This document shows positions 21,929 to 29,720 of a stretch of 33,489 bases of DNA, piece by piece. How positions within the stretch are numbered: position 1 is the first letter of the stretch; the number at the start of each line of letters is the position of its first letter. The translations under genes were made by a program, and so were the position numbers. Source of the stretch: Blastocatellia bacterium (GTDB lineage: Bacteria > Acidobacteriota > Blastocatellia > RBC074); contig JAEUQN010000070.1 of NCBI GenBank assembly GCA_016789725.1, positions 1 to 33,489 on the forward strand, written 5' to 3'. The notes beneath the pieces were generated by a model, which was not told where the DNA came from, did not search any database, and worked only from the letters and a program-made list of their open reading frames with translations.

Positions 21929-23977
21929 ATGACCAAGACTTTTTATGTGACGACACCGATTTACTATGTCAATTCGCACCCACATTTGGGGCATCTGTAC
22001 ACAACGATCATTGCCGACACGGTCGCGCGCTTCAAACGGCAACGCGGCTATGATGTGTTCTTTCTGACAGGCACCGACGAACACGGCATCAACATCGAAC
22101 GCGCAGCGGCCAACGCTGGCTTGCCCGTCAAGCAGCATGTGGACAACATCGTCAACGAATTCCAGACGGCCTTTGCCGATTACAAATTCAGTAACAACCA
22201 TTGGATTCGCACGACGGACGATTACCACAAACAAGGTGTAGCTGAACTTTGGCGGCGCGTGCGCGAGAACGGCTACATTTACAAAGGCAGTTACGACGGC
22301 TGGTACTGCGGAAGCTGCAATGAGTTTTACAACGAAAGCGAAGCCATCAAAAACGAAGCGGGCGTGCTGGTTTGCCCGACGCACACCGTGACGCCGCTGG
22401 ATTTCATCACGAAAGAAGAAAGCTATTTCTTCAAGCTTTCGGCGTTTCAAGACAGGCTGCTCGAATACTACGAACAGAACCCAAACTTCATTCGCCCCGA
22501 AGCGCGCCGCAACGAAGTCATCAGCTTTGTCAGCAGCGGTCTCAAAGACCTGTCCGTCAGCCGCACGTCCGTCAAATGGGGCATTCCGGTTCCTGACGAT
22601 CCCGAACACACGATGTATGTGTGGTTTGATGCGCTGACGAATTACATCACCGCTATTGGCTTCGGCAACGACACTCGCGGCGGCGAAGCGGAGTTTCAGA
22701 AATACTGGCCCGCGAATTTGCAACTGGTCGGCAAAGATATTCTGCGTTTTCACACCGTCTACTGGCCCGCATTTTTGCTTGCCGCCGGACTCGAACCCGC
22801 GCACACCTGTTTCGCTCATGGAATGTGGTTGTCGGGCGGACGCAAGATGTCCAAAACACTCGGCAATGTGATTGATCTGGCTGTGCTCGCCAAGCATTTT
22901 CAGACCGATGCTGTGCGGTATTTTGCCTTGCGCGAAATGGTGTTTGGGCAAGACGGCGATTTCACGTACGAAGCATTGATTGATCGCATTACCGCAGATT
23001 TGGCGAGCGGGTTGGGAAATCTGTCCAGCCGCACGCTGACGATGATTCGCAATTACTGCGACGGCGTGATTCCGGCCGCAGTGCTTTCCAACAACGCCGA
23101 ACTCGACGCCCGCGCCGCCGAAGTCAAATCTGCCTTCGCCTCCGCGCAGGAACAGTTCGACAAAGAATTCGACGAATACAATTTCTCGCGCGGTCTGGAA
23201 GCCGTTTGGCAGGCCATCGCTGTCGTAGACAAATTCATCTCCGACGCCAAACCCTGGGACATTGCCAAAGATGAAACTCGTCGCGCCGAACTTGAATTGG
23301 TACTTAGCACTGCAATTGAAGCCTTGCGCAACGCAACCGTGCTGCTCGCGCCTGTCTTGCCCGAATCCACACAAGCGATTTGGGAACAACTCGGCGAATC
23401 CGGCAACGTCGCTGAAATCGCACCGAACGCGCTCGCGCCCGTCGCACCAGAAACGCGCATCGGAGACATCAAACCCGTATTTCCACGATTGGACAAAAAG
23501 AAAGTTATGAACGAAATCAATCAAGCTGAAGCCGCGAGTCAGGAAGCTCGCGCACAAGAATCCAAACCCGAAACACCCGCTGTACCTGTAGCAGAAGCGG
23601 CTCCGGCTGCACCTGCTGAAGTGCCTGCCGCGCCCGAAGGCATTGCCTACATCGGCATCGAAGACTTTCTGAAAGTCGAACTCCGCGTCGGCGAAATCCT
23701 GACCGCCGAACGTATTCCGAAAGCCGACAAACTACTGAAATTCACAATGGATTTAGGCGAAGCCAGCCCGCGCCAAATCCTCGCCGGCATAGCGCAATAC
23801 TACGAACCCGAGAAACTCATCGGACGCAAAGTCATCGTCGTAGCGAATCTCGCCCCCAGAAAACTGCGCGGCCTCGAATCACAAGGCATGATTCTGGCGG
23901 CTTCGATTGGCGACGAAGGGCGACCTATCTTGGCGGGCTTTTTGGAGGAAGTGCCGAACGGCGCGAAGTTGAAATAA
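21929..23977 (+). CDS. metG: Methionine-tRNA ligase with C-terminal tRNA-binding domain
   Basis: This 682-residue class I synthetase charges tRNA-Met. It begins TFYVTTPIYYVNSHPHLGH with the HIGH motif as His19-Leu-Gly-His22. A zinc-type cysteine region is CGSCNEFYNESEA...CPTH. The KMSKS motif is Lys306-Met-Ser-Lys-Thr310. The anticodon-binding helical domain is followed by a Glu/Ala/Pro-rich linker (about 530-570) and an EMAP/Trbp111-like tRNA-binding domain from about 577 (FLKVELRVGEILTAERIPKA). The ATG at 21929 follows GGAGG at 16 bases, a rather long gap. The frame is open 63 bases further up but has no homology there. Three small genes of unrelated type follow. Confidence 0.97.
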   Translation: MTKTFYVTTPIYYVNSHPHLGHLYTTIIADTVARFKRQRGYDVFFLTGTDEHGINIERAAANAGLPVKQHVDNIVNEFQTAFADYKFSNNHWIRTTDDYHKQGVAELWRRVRENGYIYKGSYDGWYCGSCNEFYNESEAIKNEAGVLVCPTHTVTPLDFITKEESYFFKLSAFQDRLLEYYEQNPNFIRPEARRNEVISFVSSGLKDLSVSRTSVKWGIPVPDDPEHTMYVWFDALTNYITAIGFGNDTRGGEAEFQKYWPANLQLVGKDILRFHTVYWPAFLLAAGLEPAHTCFAHGMWLSGGRKMSKTLGNVIDLAVLAKHFQTDAVRYFALREMVFGQDGDFTYEALIDRITADLASGLGNLSSRTLTMIRNYCDGVIPAAVLSNNAELDARAAEVKSAFASAQEQFDKEFDEYNFSRGLEAVWQAIAVVDKFISDAKPWDIAKDETRRAELELVLSTAIEALRNATVLLAPVLPESTQAIWEQLGESGNVAEIAPNALAPVAPETRIGDIKPVFPRLDKKKVMNEINQAEAASQEARAQESKPETPAVPVAEAAPAAPAEVPAAPEGIAYIGIEDFLKVELRVGEILTAERIPKADKLLKFTMDLGEASPRQILAGIAQYYEPEKLIGRKVIVVANLAPRKLRGLESQGMILAASIGDEGRPILAGFLEEVPNGAKLK

Positions 23978-23990
23978 CGATCTAAGTTTT

Positions 23991-24599
23991 ATGAGCAAAG
24001 TCCTCGCAATTTTGACAATTGGCTGGGCAATATTACTAACCTTGCTTGCTGCATTTTGGGTGGATTTAGATGCTCCCTTTATGCCGATTGCAGGAGTTGC
24101 CGAACTCGCACTATTTTTCTTGGGAGCAATTCTTATTGTTGGCTGGGGATATGTTGCAAAGACAATCCGACGATATATCATTCCAGGAATTGCAGTAACT
24201 TTTATCGTTGGTTACAGCTTTGGTTTTGTCTACCTCCCTGATGAGGTTTCCTGGAAAGCAAAATTCTATCGGCATAAAAGAAACTACGAGGCGCGAGTTG
24301 CTGAAATTTACCAAATGTCACCGCAACAGCTTCAAAGCTTATTGCAAGAAAATAAAGCTGCGATCACATACAAAGATTGCTCAATAGATTTAGGGCCGCC
24401 GATTCGCGTTGCTTTTGTTTGGGATGGAATCATTGATAACTGGTACGGAGTAATGTACGACCCGTCAGACACTGTGCAACAATCCAACGAAAAAGAGTGG
24501 AACGATCCAACCTCTCGGGACTTAAAGAGTATCTTTGGAGGCGATTTGGTTGGCGTGACGCATATTGAAGGGCATTGGTATTTTTGTTCATTTACTTGA
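23991..24599 (+). CDS. Uncharacterised membrane protein with three N-terminal helices
   Basis: This 202-residue protein has three hydrophobic helices in its first 80 residues (LAILTIGWAILLTLLAAFWV, VAELALFFLGAILIVGWGYV, IIPGIAVTFIVGYSFGFVYL). A soluble part of about 120 residues follows (YQMSPQQLQSLLQENKAAIT; WDGIIDNWYGVMYDPSD; GDLVGVTHIEGHWYFCSFT). I do not recognise the family. It starts 13 bases after metG. Three 60-base lines I counted here (from 24001, 24121 and 24361) have 42-43% G+C, against 65% in one line of metG (from 23101), so composition differs from its neighbour. It is followed after 33 bases by the DUF5678-like gene. Confidence 0.75.
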   Translation: MSKVLAILTIGWAILLTLLAAFWVDLDAPFMPIAGVAELALFFLGAILIVGWGYVAKTIRRYIIPGIAVTFIVGYSFGFVYLPDEVSWKAKFYRHKRNYEARVAEIYQMSPQQLQSLLQENKAAITYKDCSIDLGPPIRVAFVWDGIIDNWYGVMYDPSDTVQQSNEKEWNDPTSRDLKSIFGGDLVGVTHIEGHWYFCSFT

Positions 24600-24632
24600 A
24601 ATAAGCCATAATCTTTACTCTGAGGTAGCAAT

Positions 24633-24992
24633 ATGCAAACCGTAACATTAGAGAAGGTTTTGTCGGACATTCGCGCGTTAAGCCCAGAACAGCAGGAACA
24701 ACTGCGCCGTTTGCTCAACCGTTCAGTCGTCACCTTGGAAAATGATGAACTACCGATGAAGCCGCGCATCATTGGGACTTACACGCCGAAAGATCGCTCA
24801 CAAGAAAATGAGTGGTTAGCCAAGCATCAAGATCAGTATGCGGGTCAGTGGGTGGCATTGGATGGTAAGAGGCTCATCAGTCATGGTTTAGTGCTCAAAG
24901 AAGTTATGGCCGAAGTAGAAAAAGCAGGGATCAAAGATGCGCTAGTCGTGCGCGCAGAATCAAGCGATTCGCCTCCCTACATCGGGTTTTAA
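24633..24992 (+). CDS. Small DUF5678-like protein, partner of the retropepsin-like gene
   Basis: This 119-residue cytoplasmic protein begins with an amphipathic helical segment (TLEKVLSDIRALSPEQQEQL, residues 5-24) of the kind seen at the N-terminus of many small antitoxin-like proteins. After a short linker, residues about 58-107 resemble DUF5678 (EWLAKHQDQYAGQWVALDGK, LISHG, then a helix and DALVVRAES). The biochemical function is unknown. The ATG has a GAGGTAG ribosome site. The stop is followed directly by the protease gene (six bases to its ATG), so the two are very probably translated together. Confidence 0.8.
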   Translation: MQTVTLEKVLSDIRALSPEQQEQLRRLLNRSVVTLENDELPMKPRIIGTYTPKDRSQENEWLAKHQDQYAGQWVALDGKRLISHGLVLKEVMAEVEKAGIKDALVVRAESSDSPPYIGF

Positions 24993-24998
24993 TTGCTT

Positions 24999-25412
24999 AT
25001 GGCTTTTCAACTCAACTTTGATATTCGACACCAATATCCCTCACATGAATCAGGTATTACTATCGAAACGGTTTTGAGTCGCGGCGAAAAACGATTCTTA
25101 GCAGAGGCAAAGGTTGATACAGGAGCGCATCTTTGTCTGTTTGAAAGGCAGATAGGCGAATACCTTGAGTTAGAAATTGAGAGTGGAGTGCGAAAAACGA
25201 TGACGACGCTGGCTGGAAGCTTCACGGCTTTTGGTCATGAGGTTACGTTACAATCACTGGGACTGACGTTTCAGACGTTTGTTTATTTCGCAGCAGACTA
25301 TCACATTCATCGAAATATTTTGGGTCGGCAAGGATGGTTGCAACTGGTTCGATTGGCCATCATTGATTACGACAACGAATTATATTTGAGCCCCTACGAC
25401 AATCCTTTCTAA
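24999..25412 (+). CDS. Retropepsin-like (clan AA) aspartic protease, single domain
   Basis: This 137-residue protein carries one aspartic protease motif, VDTGAHLCLF, with catalytic Asp40, inside a beta-rich sequence. It ends with an ILG-type motif (NILGRQGWLQLVRLAIIDYD), which matches the second conserved element of retropepsin folds. Such single-domain proteases work as homodimers in which each chain gives one Asp. There is no signal peptide, so it should act in the cytoplasm. I chose the ATG at 24999. A TTG at 24993, immediately after the upstream stop, is the alternative. Translation is probably coupled to the DUF5678-like gene, which has the only good ribosome site. The substrate is unknown. 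Confidence 0.78.
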   Translation: MAFQLNFDIRHQYPSHESGITIETVLSRGEKRFLAEAKVDTGAHLCLFERQIGEYLELEIESGVRKTMTTLAGSFTAFGHEVTLQSLGLTFQTFVYFAADYHIHRNILGRQGWLQLVRLAIIDYDNELYLSPYDNPF

Positions 25413-25527
25413 ACAAAGCAATATTTTTCACTCAGTCTTTGGCACGAATCTCTCGCAAGTGCTTTTTTCCAAGGCATACGGTATCATCGGCAATTCTTAT
25501 CTCAACTGAATCACTTAACGTAAGGCT

Positions 25528-28317
25528 ATGTCTGAACCTGTTGATCTGAAAACGACTGTTAATCTCCCGAAAACGGATTTCCCGCTGAAAGGCAATCTTT
25601 CGCAGAACGAACCGCTGCGATTGCAAAAGTGGGAAGCCATGAACCTGTACGAAATGCTGCGGGAAGCGCGCGCGGGCAAACCGCTGTTTGTGCTGCACGA
25701 TGGGCCGCCGTATGCGAATGGCAATATTCACATTGGCACAGCGCTCAATAAGATTTTGAAGGATTTCGTCATTAAATCGCGCTCGATGATGGGGCATTGG
25801 GCTCCGTACATTCCGGGCTGGGATTGTCACGGGTTGCCGATTGAAATTAAGGTCGAAGAGGAACTGAAAAAGAATAAGCAGGAACTCGACCGCATGGCGA
25901 TTCGCAAGGCGGCGCGCGCGTATGCAAACAAGTTTGTTGATTTGCAGCGGCAGGATTTCAAACGGCTTGGCGTGCTGGGCGAATGGGACAATCCGTACAT
26001 CACGATGGCTCCGGCGTATCAGGCGAACATCGTGCGCGCGCTCAGCAAATTCGTCGAACGCGGCGCGGTGTACAAAGGCTCGCGTCCGGTGCATTGGTGC
26101 ATCAGTTGTGTGACTTCCTTGGCCGAAGCGGAAGTTGAATACAGCGATCATTCCAGCTATTCGGTCTATGTGAAATTCGCATTTCCCGATGCGGCGAAAG
26201 TTGATCGGGCGCTCGCGGACAAGCGCGTGAGCATCATCATCTGGACGACAACGCCGTGGACGTTGCCTGCGAACCTGGGCATCAGCTTCAATCCGAAATT
26301 TGAGTACAACGCGGTGGCCGTTGGTGATGAAGTTTTCATCGTGGCGAACGGCTTGCTCGAAGATGTGGCGAAGAAAGTCGGTTGGGAAAGCTACGAAATC
26401 ATCGGCACGTACAGCGGCGAAGTGTTTGATCGGCTGAACGCGCGGCATCCGTTTGTCGAGCGTGATTCGTTGTTGATGCTCGGCGATCACGTCACGCTGG
26501 ATGCGGGAACGGGCGCGGTGCATACGGCTCCGGGACACGGCTACGAAGACTTTTTGATCGGGCGCGAATACGGATTGGAGATTTACAATCCGGTGGATGG
26601 ACGTGGCTATTTCATGCCGAACGTTGAGCATTTTGCGGGCAATCGTGTCGTCGCGCTCGGCAAAAATGATCCTGACGGCAACAAAGCGGTCATCGCACAT
26701 CTGGAATCCATCGGTGCGCTGCTCAAATCTGAGAAATTCAATCACTCCTATCCGCATTGCTGGCGCTGCCGTAATCCGGTGATTTTCAGGGCAACGCCGC
26801 AATGGTTCATTTCGATGGAAAAGAGCGGGTTGAATGCGGCAGCGGTCGAATCGTGCGACAAAATTCATTGGCATCCGAGTTGGGGCAATGAGCGGATGAA
26901 GAACATGTTCCGCGACCGTCCCGATTGGAACATCTCGCGTCAACGCGCGTGGGGCGTGCCGATCACGGTATTTTATTGCGACGATTGCGGCGAAACGTTG
27001 CTTGATCCGGCAGTGATGAATTACGTCGCCGATTTATTTGAGAAAGAATCCGCCGATGCGTGGTACGAACGCGAAGTCAAAGATTTACTGCCGCCAGGAA
27101 CGAAATGTGGTTGTGGCTCAGAAAAACTGAGCAAGGAAAACGACATTCTCGACGTGTGGTTTGATTCGGGCGCAAGCTGGCTCAGCACGCTCGAACCGCG
27201 CGGATTGCCGTATCCCGCCGACGTGTATTTGGAAGGCGGCGATCAATTTCGCGGCTGGTTCAATTCGTCGCTCGTGATTGGCCTCGCGGTCAAAGACGCA
27301 CCGCCGTATCGCGGTGTCATTTCGTACGGCTGGGCAGTGGACGGTGAAGGTCGCAAGATGTCGAAATCGCTCGGCAACACGGTCGAGCCGGAAAAAGTTA
27401 TCAAGCAAAGCGGTGCAGAAATCATCCGGCTGTGGTGCGCGGCGGTGAACTGCTACGAAGACATGCGCATCTCGCCGGAAATCCTGACGCGGCTTTCCGA
27501 TGCCTATCGCAAGATTCGCAACACGGCGCGCTATTGCCTCGGCAACTTGGATGGCTTCGATCCGGCGACGGACAAAGTAGCGTTGGACGAAATGCTCGAA
27601 ATTGATCGTTGGGCACTTGCCTCCGTCAACGAAATGACGAAACGTTGTCTGGATGCTTGGCAACGCTACGATTTCACCGACGTGTATCAAGCGATTTATC
27701 ACAACGCGACGGTGACGTTGTCGGCGTTGTACTTCGATATTTTGAAAGATCGGTTGTACACAACAGCACCAAAATCGTTGGAACGTCGTTCGGCGCAGAC
27801 GGCGTTGTATGAAATCGTCGGGCGCATCGCTAAATTATCTTCGCCGCTGCTTGCGTTCACGTCGGACGAAATCTGGGAAAACATTCCCGGGGCGCTGACA
27901 GAAGCGGCTTCGGTGCATCTGACCACCTTCCCGGCGTACGATGAAGCGTTGCGGAATGACGAATTGCTCGCGCGCTATGACAAGTTGTTTGGCGTGCGCG
28001 ATGTTGTGATGAAGTCGCTCGAAGAAGCGCGCAATGCCAAGCTGATTGGTGCGGGACTCGAAGCAAAGGTTACAATCACCGCTGATGCAGACACCCGCGC
28101 ATTTCTGGAATCTTTCGGCGCAGATTTGCGATTTATGTTTATCGTGTCGCAAGTGACGTTACAGGACGGCACAGAGTTGAAAGTTGAAGTCGCAAAAGCA
28201 GACGGTGAAAAATGCGAACGATGCTGGAACTACACGACCGACGTTGGCGTGAATGCGACGTATCCGGGCGCGTGCGGGCGCTGCGCACAAAACATTGATG
28301 CAATGCTCAAAGGTTAA
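25528..28317 (+). CDS. ileS: Isoleucine-tRNA ligase
   Basis: This 929-residue class I synthetase charges tRNA-Ile. The HIGH motif is in GNIHIGTALNKILKDF (His68). Editing-domain motifs include WTTTPWTLPANLGI and GTGAVHTAPGHGYEDF, and WFDSGASW lies before the KMSKS motif at 610-614 (GRKMSKSLGN). A C-terminal zinc finger uses Cys896, Cys899, Cys916 and Cys919 (EKCERCWNY; ACGRCAQN), as in the bacterial type 1 enzyme. Length is typical. The ATG has a short TAAGG ribosome site. No T-box leader is seen in the 115 bases upstream. It heads the run ileS-lspA-lgt. Confidence 0.98.
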   Translation: MSEPVDLKTTVNLPKTDFPLKGNLSQNEPLRLQKWEAMNLYEMLREARAGKPLFVLHDGPPYANGNIHIGTALNKILKDFVIKSRSMMGHWAPYIPGWDCHGLPIEIKVEEELKKNKQELDRMAIRKAARAYANKFVDLQRQDFKRLGVLGEWDNPYITMAPAYQANIVRALSKFVERGAVYKGSRPVHWCISCVTSLAEAEVEYSDHSSYSVYVKFAFPDAAKVDRALADKRVSIIIWTTTPWTLPANLGISFNPKFEYNAVAVGDEVFIVANGLLEDVAKKVGWESYEIIGTYSGEVFDRLNARHPFVERDSLLMLGDHVTLDAGTGAVHTAPGHGYEDFLIGREYGLEIYNPVDGRGYFMPNVEHFAGNRVVALGKNDPDGNKAVIAHLESIGALLKSEKFNHSYPHCWRCRNPVIFRATPQWFISMEKSGLNAAAVESCDKIHWHPSWGNERMKNMFRDRPDWNISRQRAWGVPITVFYCDDCGETLLDPAVMNYVADLFEKESADAWYEREVKDLLPPGTKCGCGSEKLSKENDILDVWFDSGASWLSTLEPRGLPYPADVYLEGGDQFRGWFNSSLVIGLAVKDAPPYRGVISYGWAVDGEGRKMSKSLGNTVEPEKVIKQSGAEIIRLWCAAVNCYEDMRISPEILTRLSDAYRKIRNTARYCLGNLDGFDPATDKVALDEMLEIDRWALASVNEMTKRCLDAWQRYDFTDVYQAIYHNATVTLSALYFDILKDRLYTTAPKSLERRSAQTALYEIVGRIAKLSSPLLAFTSDEIWENIPGALTEAASVHLTTFPAYDEALRNDELLARYDKLFGVRDVVMKSLEEARNAKLIGAGLEAKVTITADADTRAFLESFGADLRFMFIVSQVTLQDGTELKVEVAKADGEKCERCWNYTTDVGVNATYPGACGRCAQNIDAMLKG

Positions 28318-28320
28318 CCG

Positions 28321-28827
28321 ATGAATACGAAGCTTCCTTATTTCATCATTGCCATTGTTGTGCTGATTGCGGATCAAGTCACAAAGGCTTGGGCAACCGC
28401 GAAATTACAATTTATTGATTTACAGTCGATGGAAATTATTCCGAATTTCTTTCGATTCACATACGCGCGCAATCGTGGTGTCGCGTTCAGCTTATTTGCC
28501 GACAGTGAATTTGAAACCAAATGGATTCTTGCTGGAATTTCACTCGTGGCGGCAATCGGCGTTGGCGTGTATTTGTGGCGTTCTGGCACACACGAAAAAC
28601 GATTGAACTATGCGCTGTCGTTTTTGCTGGCGGGCATTGTCGGAAATCTGATTGATCGTGTGCGGCTCGGCGAAGTCGTGGACTTTATTGATTTTCACTG
28701 GTACGAAAAATATACGTGGCCGACGTTCAATATTGCTGACGCTGCGATTTGTGTTGGTGCAGCACTCCTTGCACTGGAGATGATGCGCGAACAAAAAGTT
28801 TCGCCAGCCCAACCGACAGAAACTTAA
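28321..28827 (+). CDS. lspA: Lipoprotein signal peptidase (signal peptidase II)
   Basis: This 168-residue inner-membrane aspartic protease removes the signal peptide of diacylglyceryl-modified prolipoproteins. It has four membrane helices and the conserved blocks DQVTKAWA, YARNRGVAFSLFAD, GNLIDRVRLGEVVDFIDFHW and FNIADAAICVGAALLALE. The catalytic aspartates are in VVDFID and FNIAD (Asp140). It starts three bases after the ileS stop, an arrangement common in bacteria, and lgt follows 13 bases later, placing both lipoprotein maturation steps in one unit. Confidence 0.97.
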   Translation: MNTKLPYFIIAIVVLIADQVTKAWATAKLQFIDLQSMEIIPNFFRFTYARNRGVAFSLFADSEFETKWILAGISLVAAIGVGVYLWRSGTHEKRLNYALSFLLAGIVGNLIDRVRLGEVVDFIDFHWYEKYTWPTFNIADAAICVGAALLALEMMREQKVSPAQPTET

Positions 28828-28840
28828 TTCTGCCCCAAGC

Positions 28841-29698
28841 ATGTTTCCTGAACTCTTCAAAATCCCTGGCATAGATTTCACCGTCAATACCTATGGAGCT
28901 TTGTTAGCGCTGGCTTTTTTGGCTGGTCTATTCGTGATGGCGCGGCAGGCGGAGGCGGACAAACTCGACAAAAATCGCATGTACGATTTGGGGTTGTGGG
29001 TTTTAGTCGCCTCCTTGATCGGCTCGAAACTTTTGATGATCGTCACAGATTGGAACGAGTATCAGGGCGATTGGCGGCAATTTTTCTCGCTGGATTTTCT
29101 GCGATCTGGCGGCGTGTTTTATGGCGGATTTATTGGAGCTGTTATCGCATCTGTGATTATGATGCGCATTTACAAACTGCCGTGGTGGCGCACGGCAGAT
29201 GCCTTTGCGCCAGGCATTGCGATTGGGCAAGCGATTGGGCGGCTTGGTTGTTTCAGCGCCGGTTGTTGCTGGGGCAAACCGACAACTGCATTTTGTGGTG
29301 TTCATTTCAGCGACAAAGGCCACGAGATCACAAATGTGCCAACGATTGTTGCGCATCTGCCTGCTGCGATTCAGCAACAATGGGCGGAAAAGCTCGGTGG
29401 GTTGACGGCTCCAATTCATTTGCATCCGGTTCAACTTTACGAAGTTGGAGCCACGCTCGTAATCTTCGCCATTCTGCTGGTGATGGCTCGCAAGCGTAGG
29501 TTTCATGGGCAAATCGTTTTGGCCTATGCGCTATTGTACGCGGTAGCCCGCTTCACCATTGAGTTTTGGCGCGATGATCCGCGTGGCGCGTTACTAGGAC
29601 TTTCGACCTCGCAGCTTATCGCTTTGCTGATTTTTATTGGGGGCGTAATCGCCTTGACTTACAGGTCTCGCGCTGCAAGAAATTCAGCTCAAACCTGA
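28841..29698 (+). CDS. lgt: Prolipoprotein diacylglyceryl transferase
   Basis: This 285-residue inner-membrane enzyme transfers diacylglycerol from phosphatidylglycerol to the lipobox cysteine of prolipoproteins, the step before LspA. It has seven predicted helices. Signature blocks are SGGVFYGGFIGAVI, GQAIGRLGCFSAGCCWGKPT (the Lgt signature with the key Arg and Gly), and HPVQLYE. Length is typical. It lies 13 bases after lspA. Its stop codon runs into a short heptamer repeat, and a glycosyltransferase gene starts 22 bases downstream. Confidence 0.96.
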   Translation: MFPELFKIPGIDFTVNTYGALLALAFLAGLFVMARQAEADKLDKNRMYDLGLWVLVASLIGSKLLMIVTDWNEYQGDWRQFFSLDFLRSGGVFYGGFIGAVIASVIMMRIYKLPWWRTADAFAPGIAIGQAIGRLGCFSAGCCWGKPTTAFCGVHFSDKGHEITNVPTIVAHLPAAIQQQWAEKLGGLTAPIHLHPVQLYEVGATLVIFAILLVMARKRRFHGQIVLAYALLYAVARFTIEFWRDDPRGALLGLSTSQLIALLIFIGGVIALTYRSRAARNSAQT

Positions 29699-29718
29699 GA
29701 TTTCAGATTTCAAACCTG
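29691..29718. repeat. Short heptamer repeat at the lgt stop
   Basis: GATTTCA occurs twice in tandem (29699-29712) and is flanked by two copies of AAACCTG (29691-29697 and 29712-29718). The stop codon of lgt lies in it, and the next gene's ATG begins three bases after it. The period and composition resemble the GATTTTG repeat near 19271. Confidence 0.5.
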
Positions 29719-29720
29719 CC

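Noticed and set aside
21809..23557. A 582-codon open frame on the minus strand, opposite metG
   Set aside because: It lies wholly antisense to a fully conserved metG, has low-complexity Phe/Val/Arg-rich composition and no recognisable domain. Long antisense frames are expected from the codon bias of metG.
24633..25412. Retroelement origin of the aspartic protease gene
   Set aside because: No reverse transcriptase, integrase or long terminal repeats are present. Single-domain retropepsin folds occur in ordinary bacterial genes.
25432..26943. A 503-codon open frame on the minus strand, opposite ileS
   Set aside because: It is antisense to the conserved editing domain of ileS, is Arg/His/Phe-rich with no domain, and has no promoter or ribosome site of its own.
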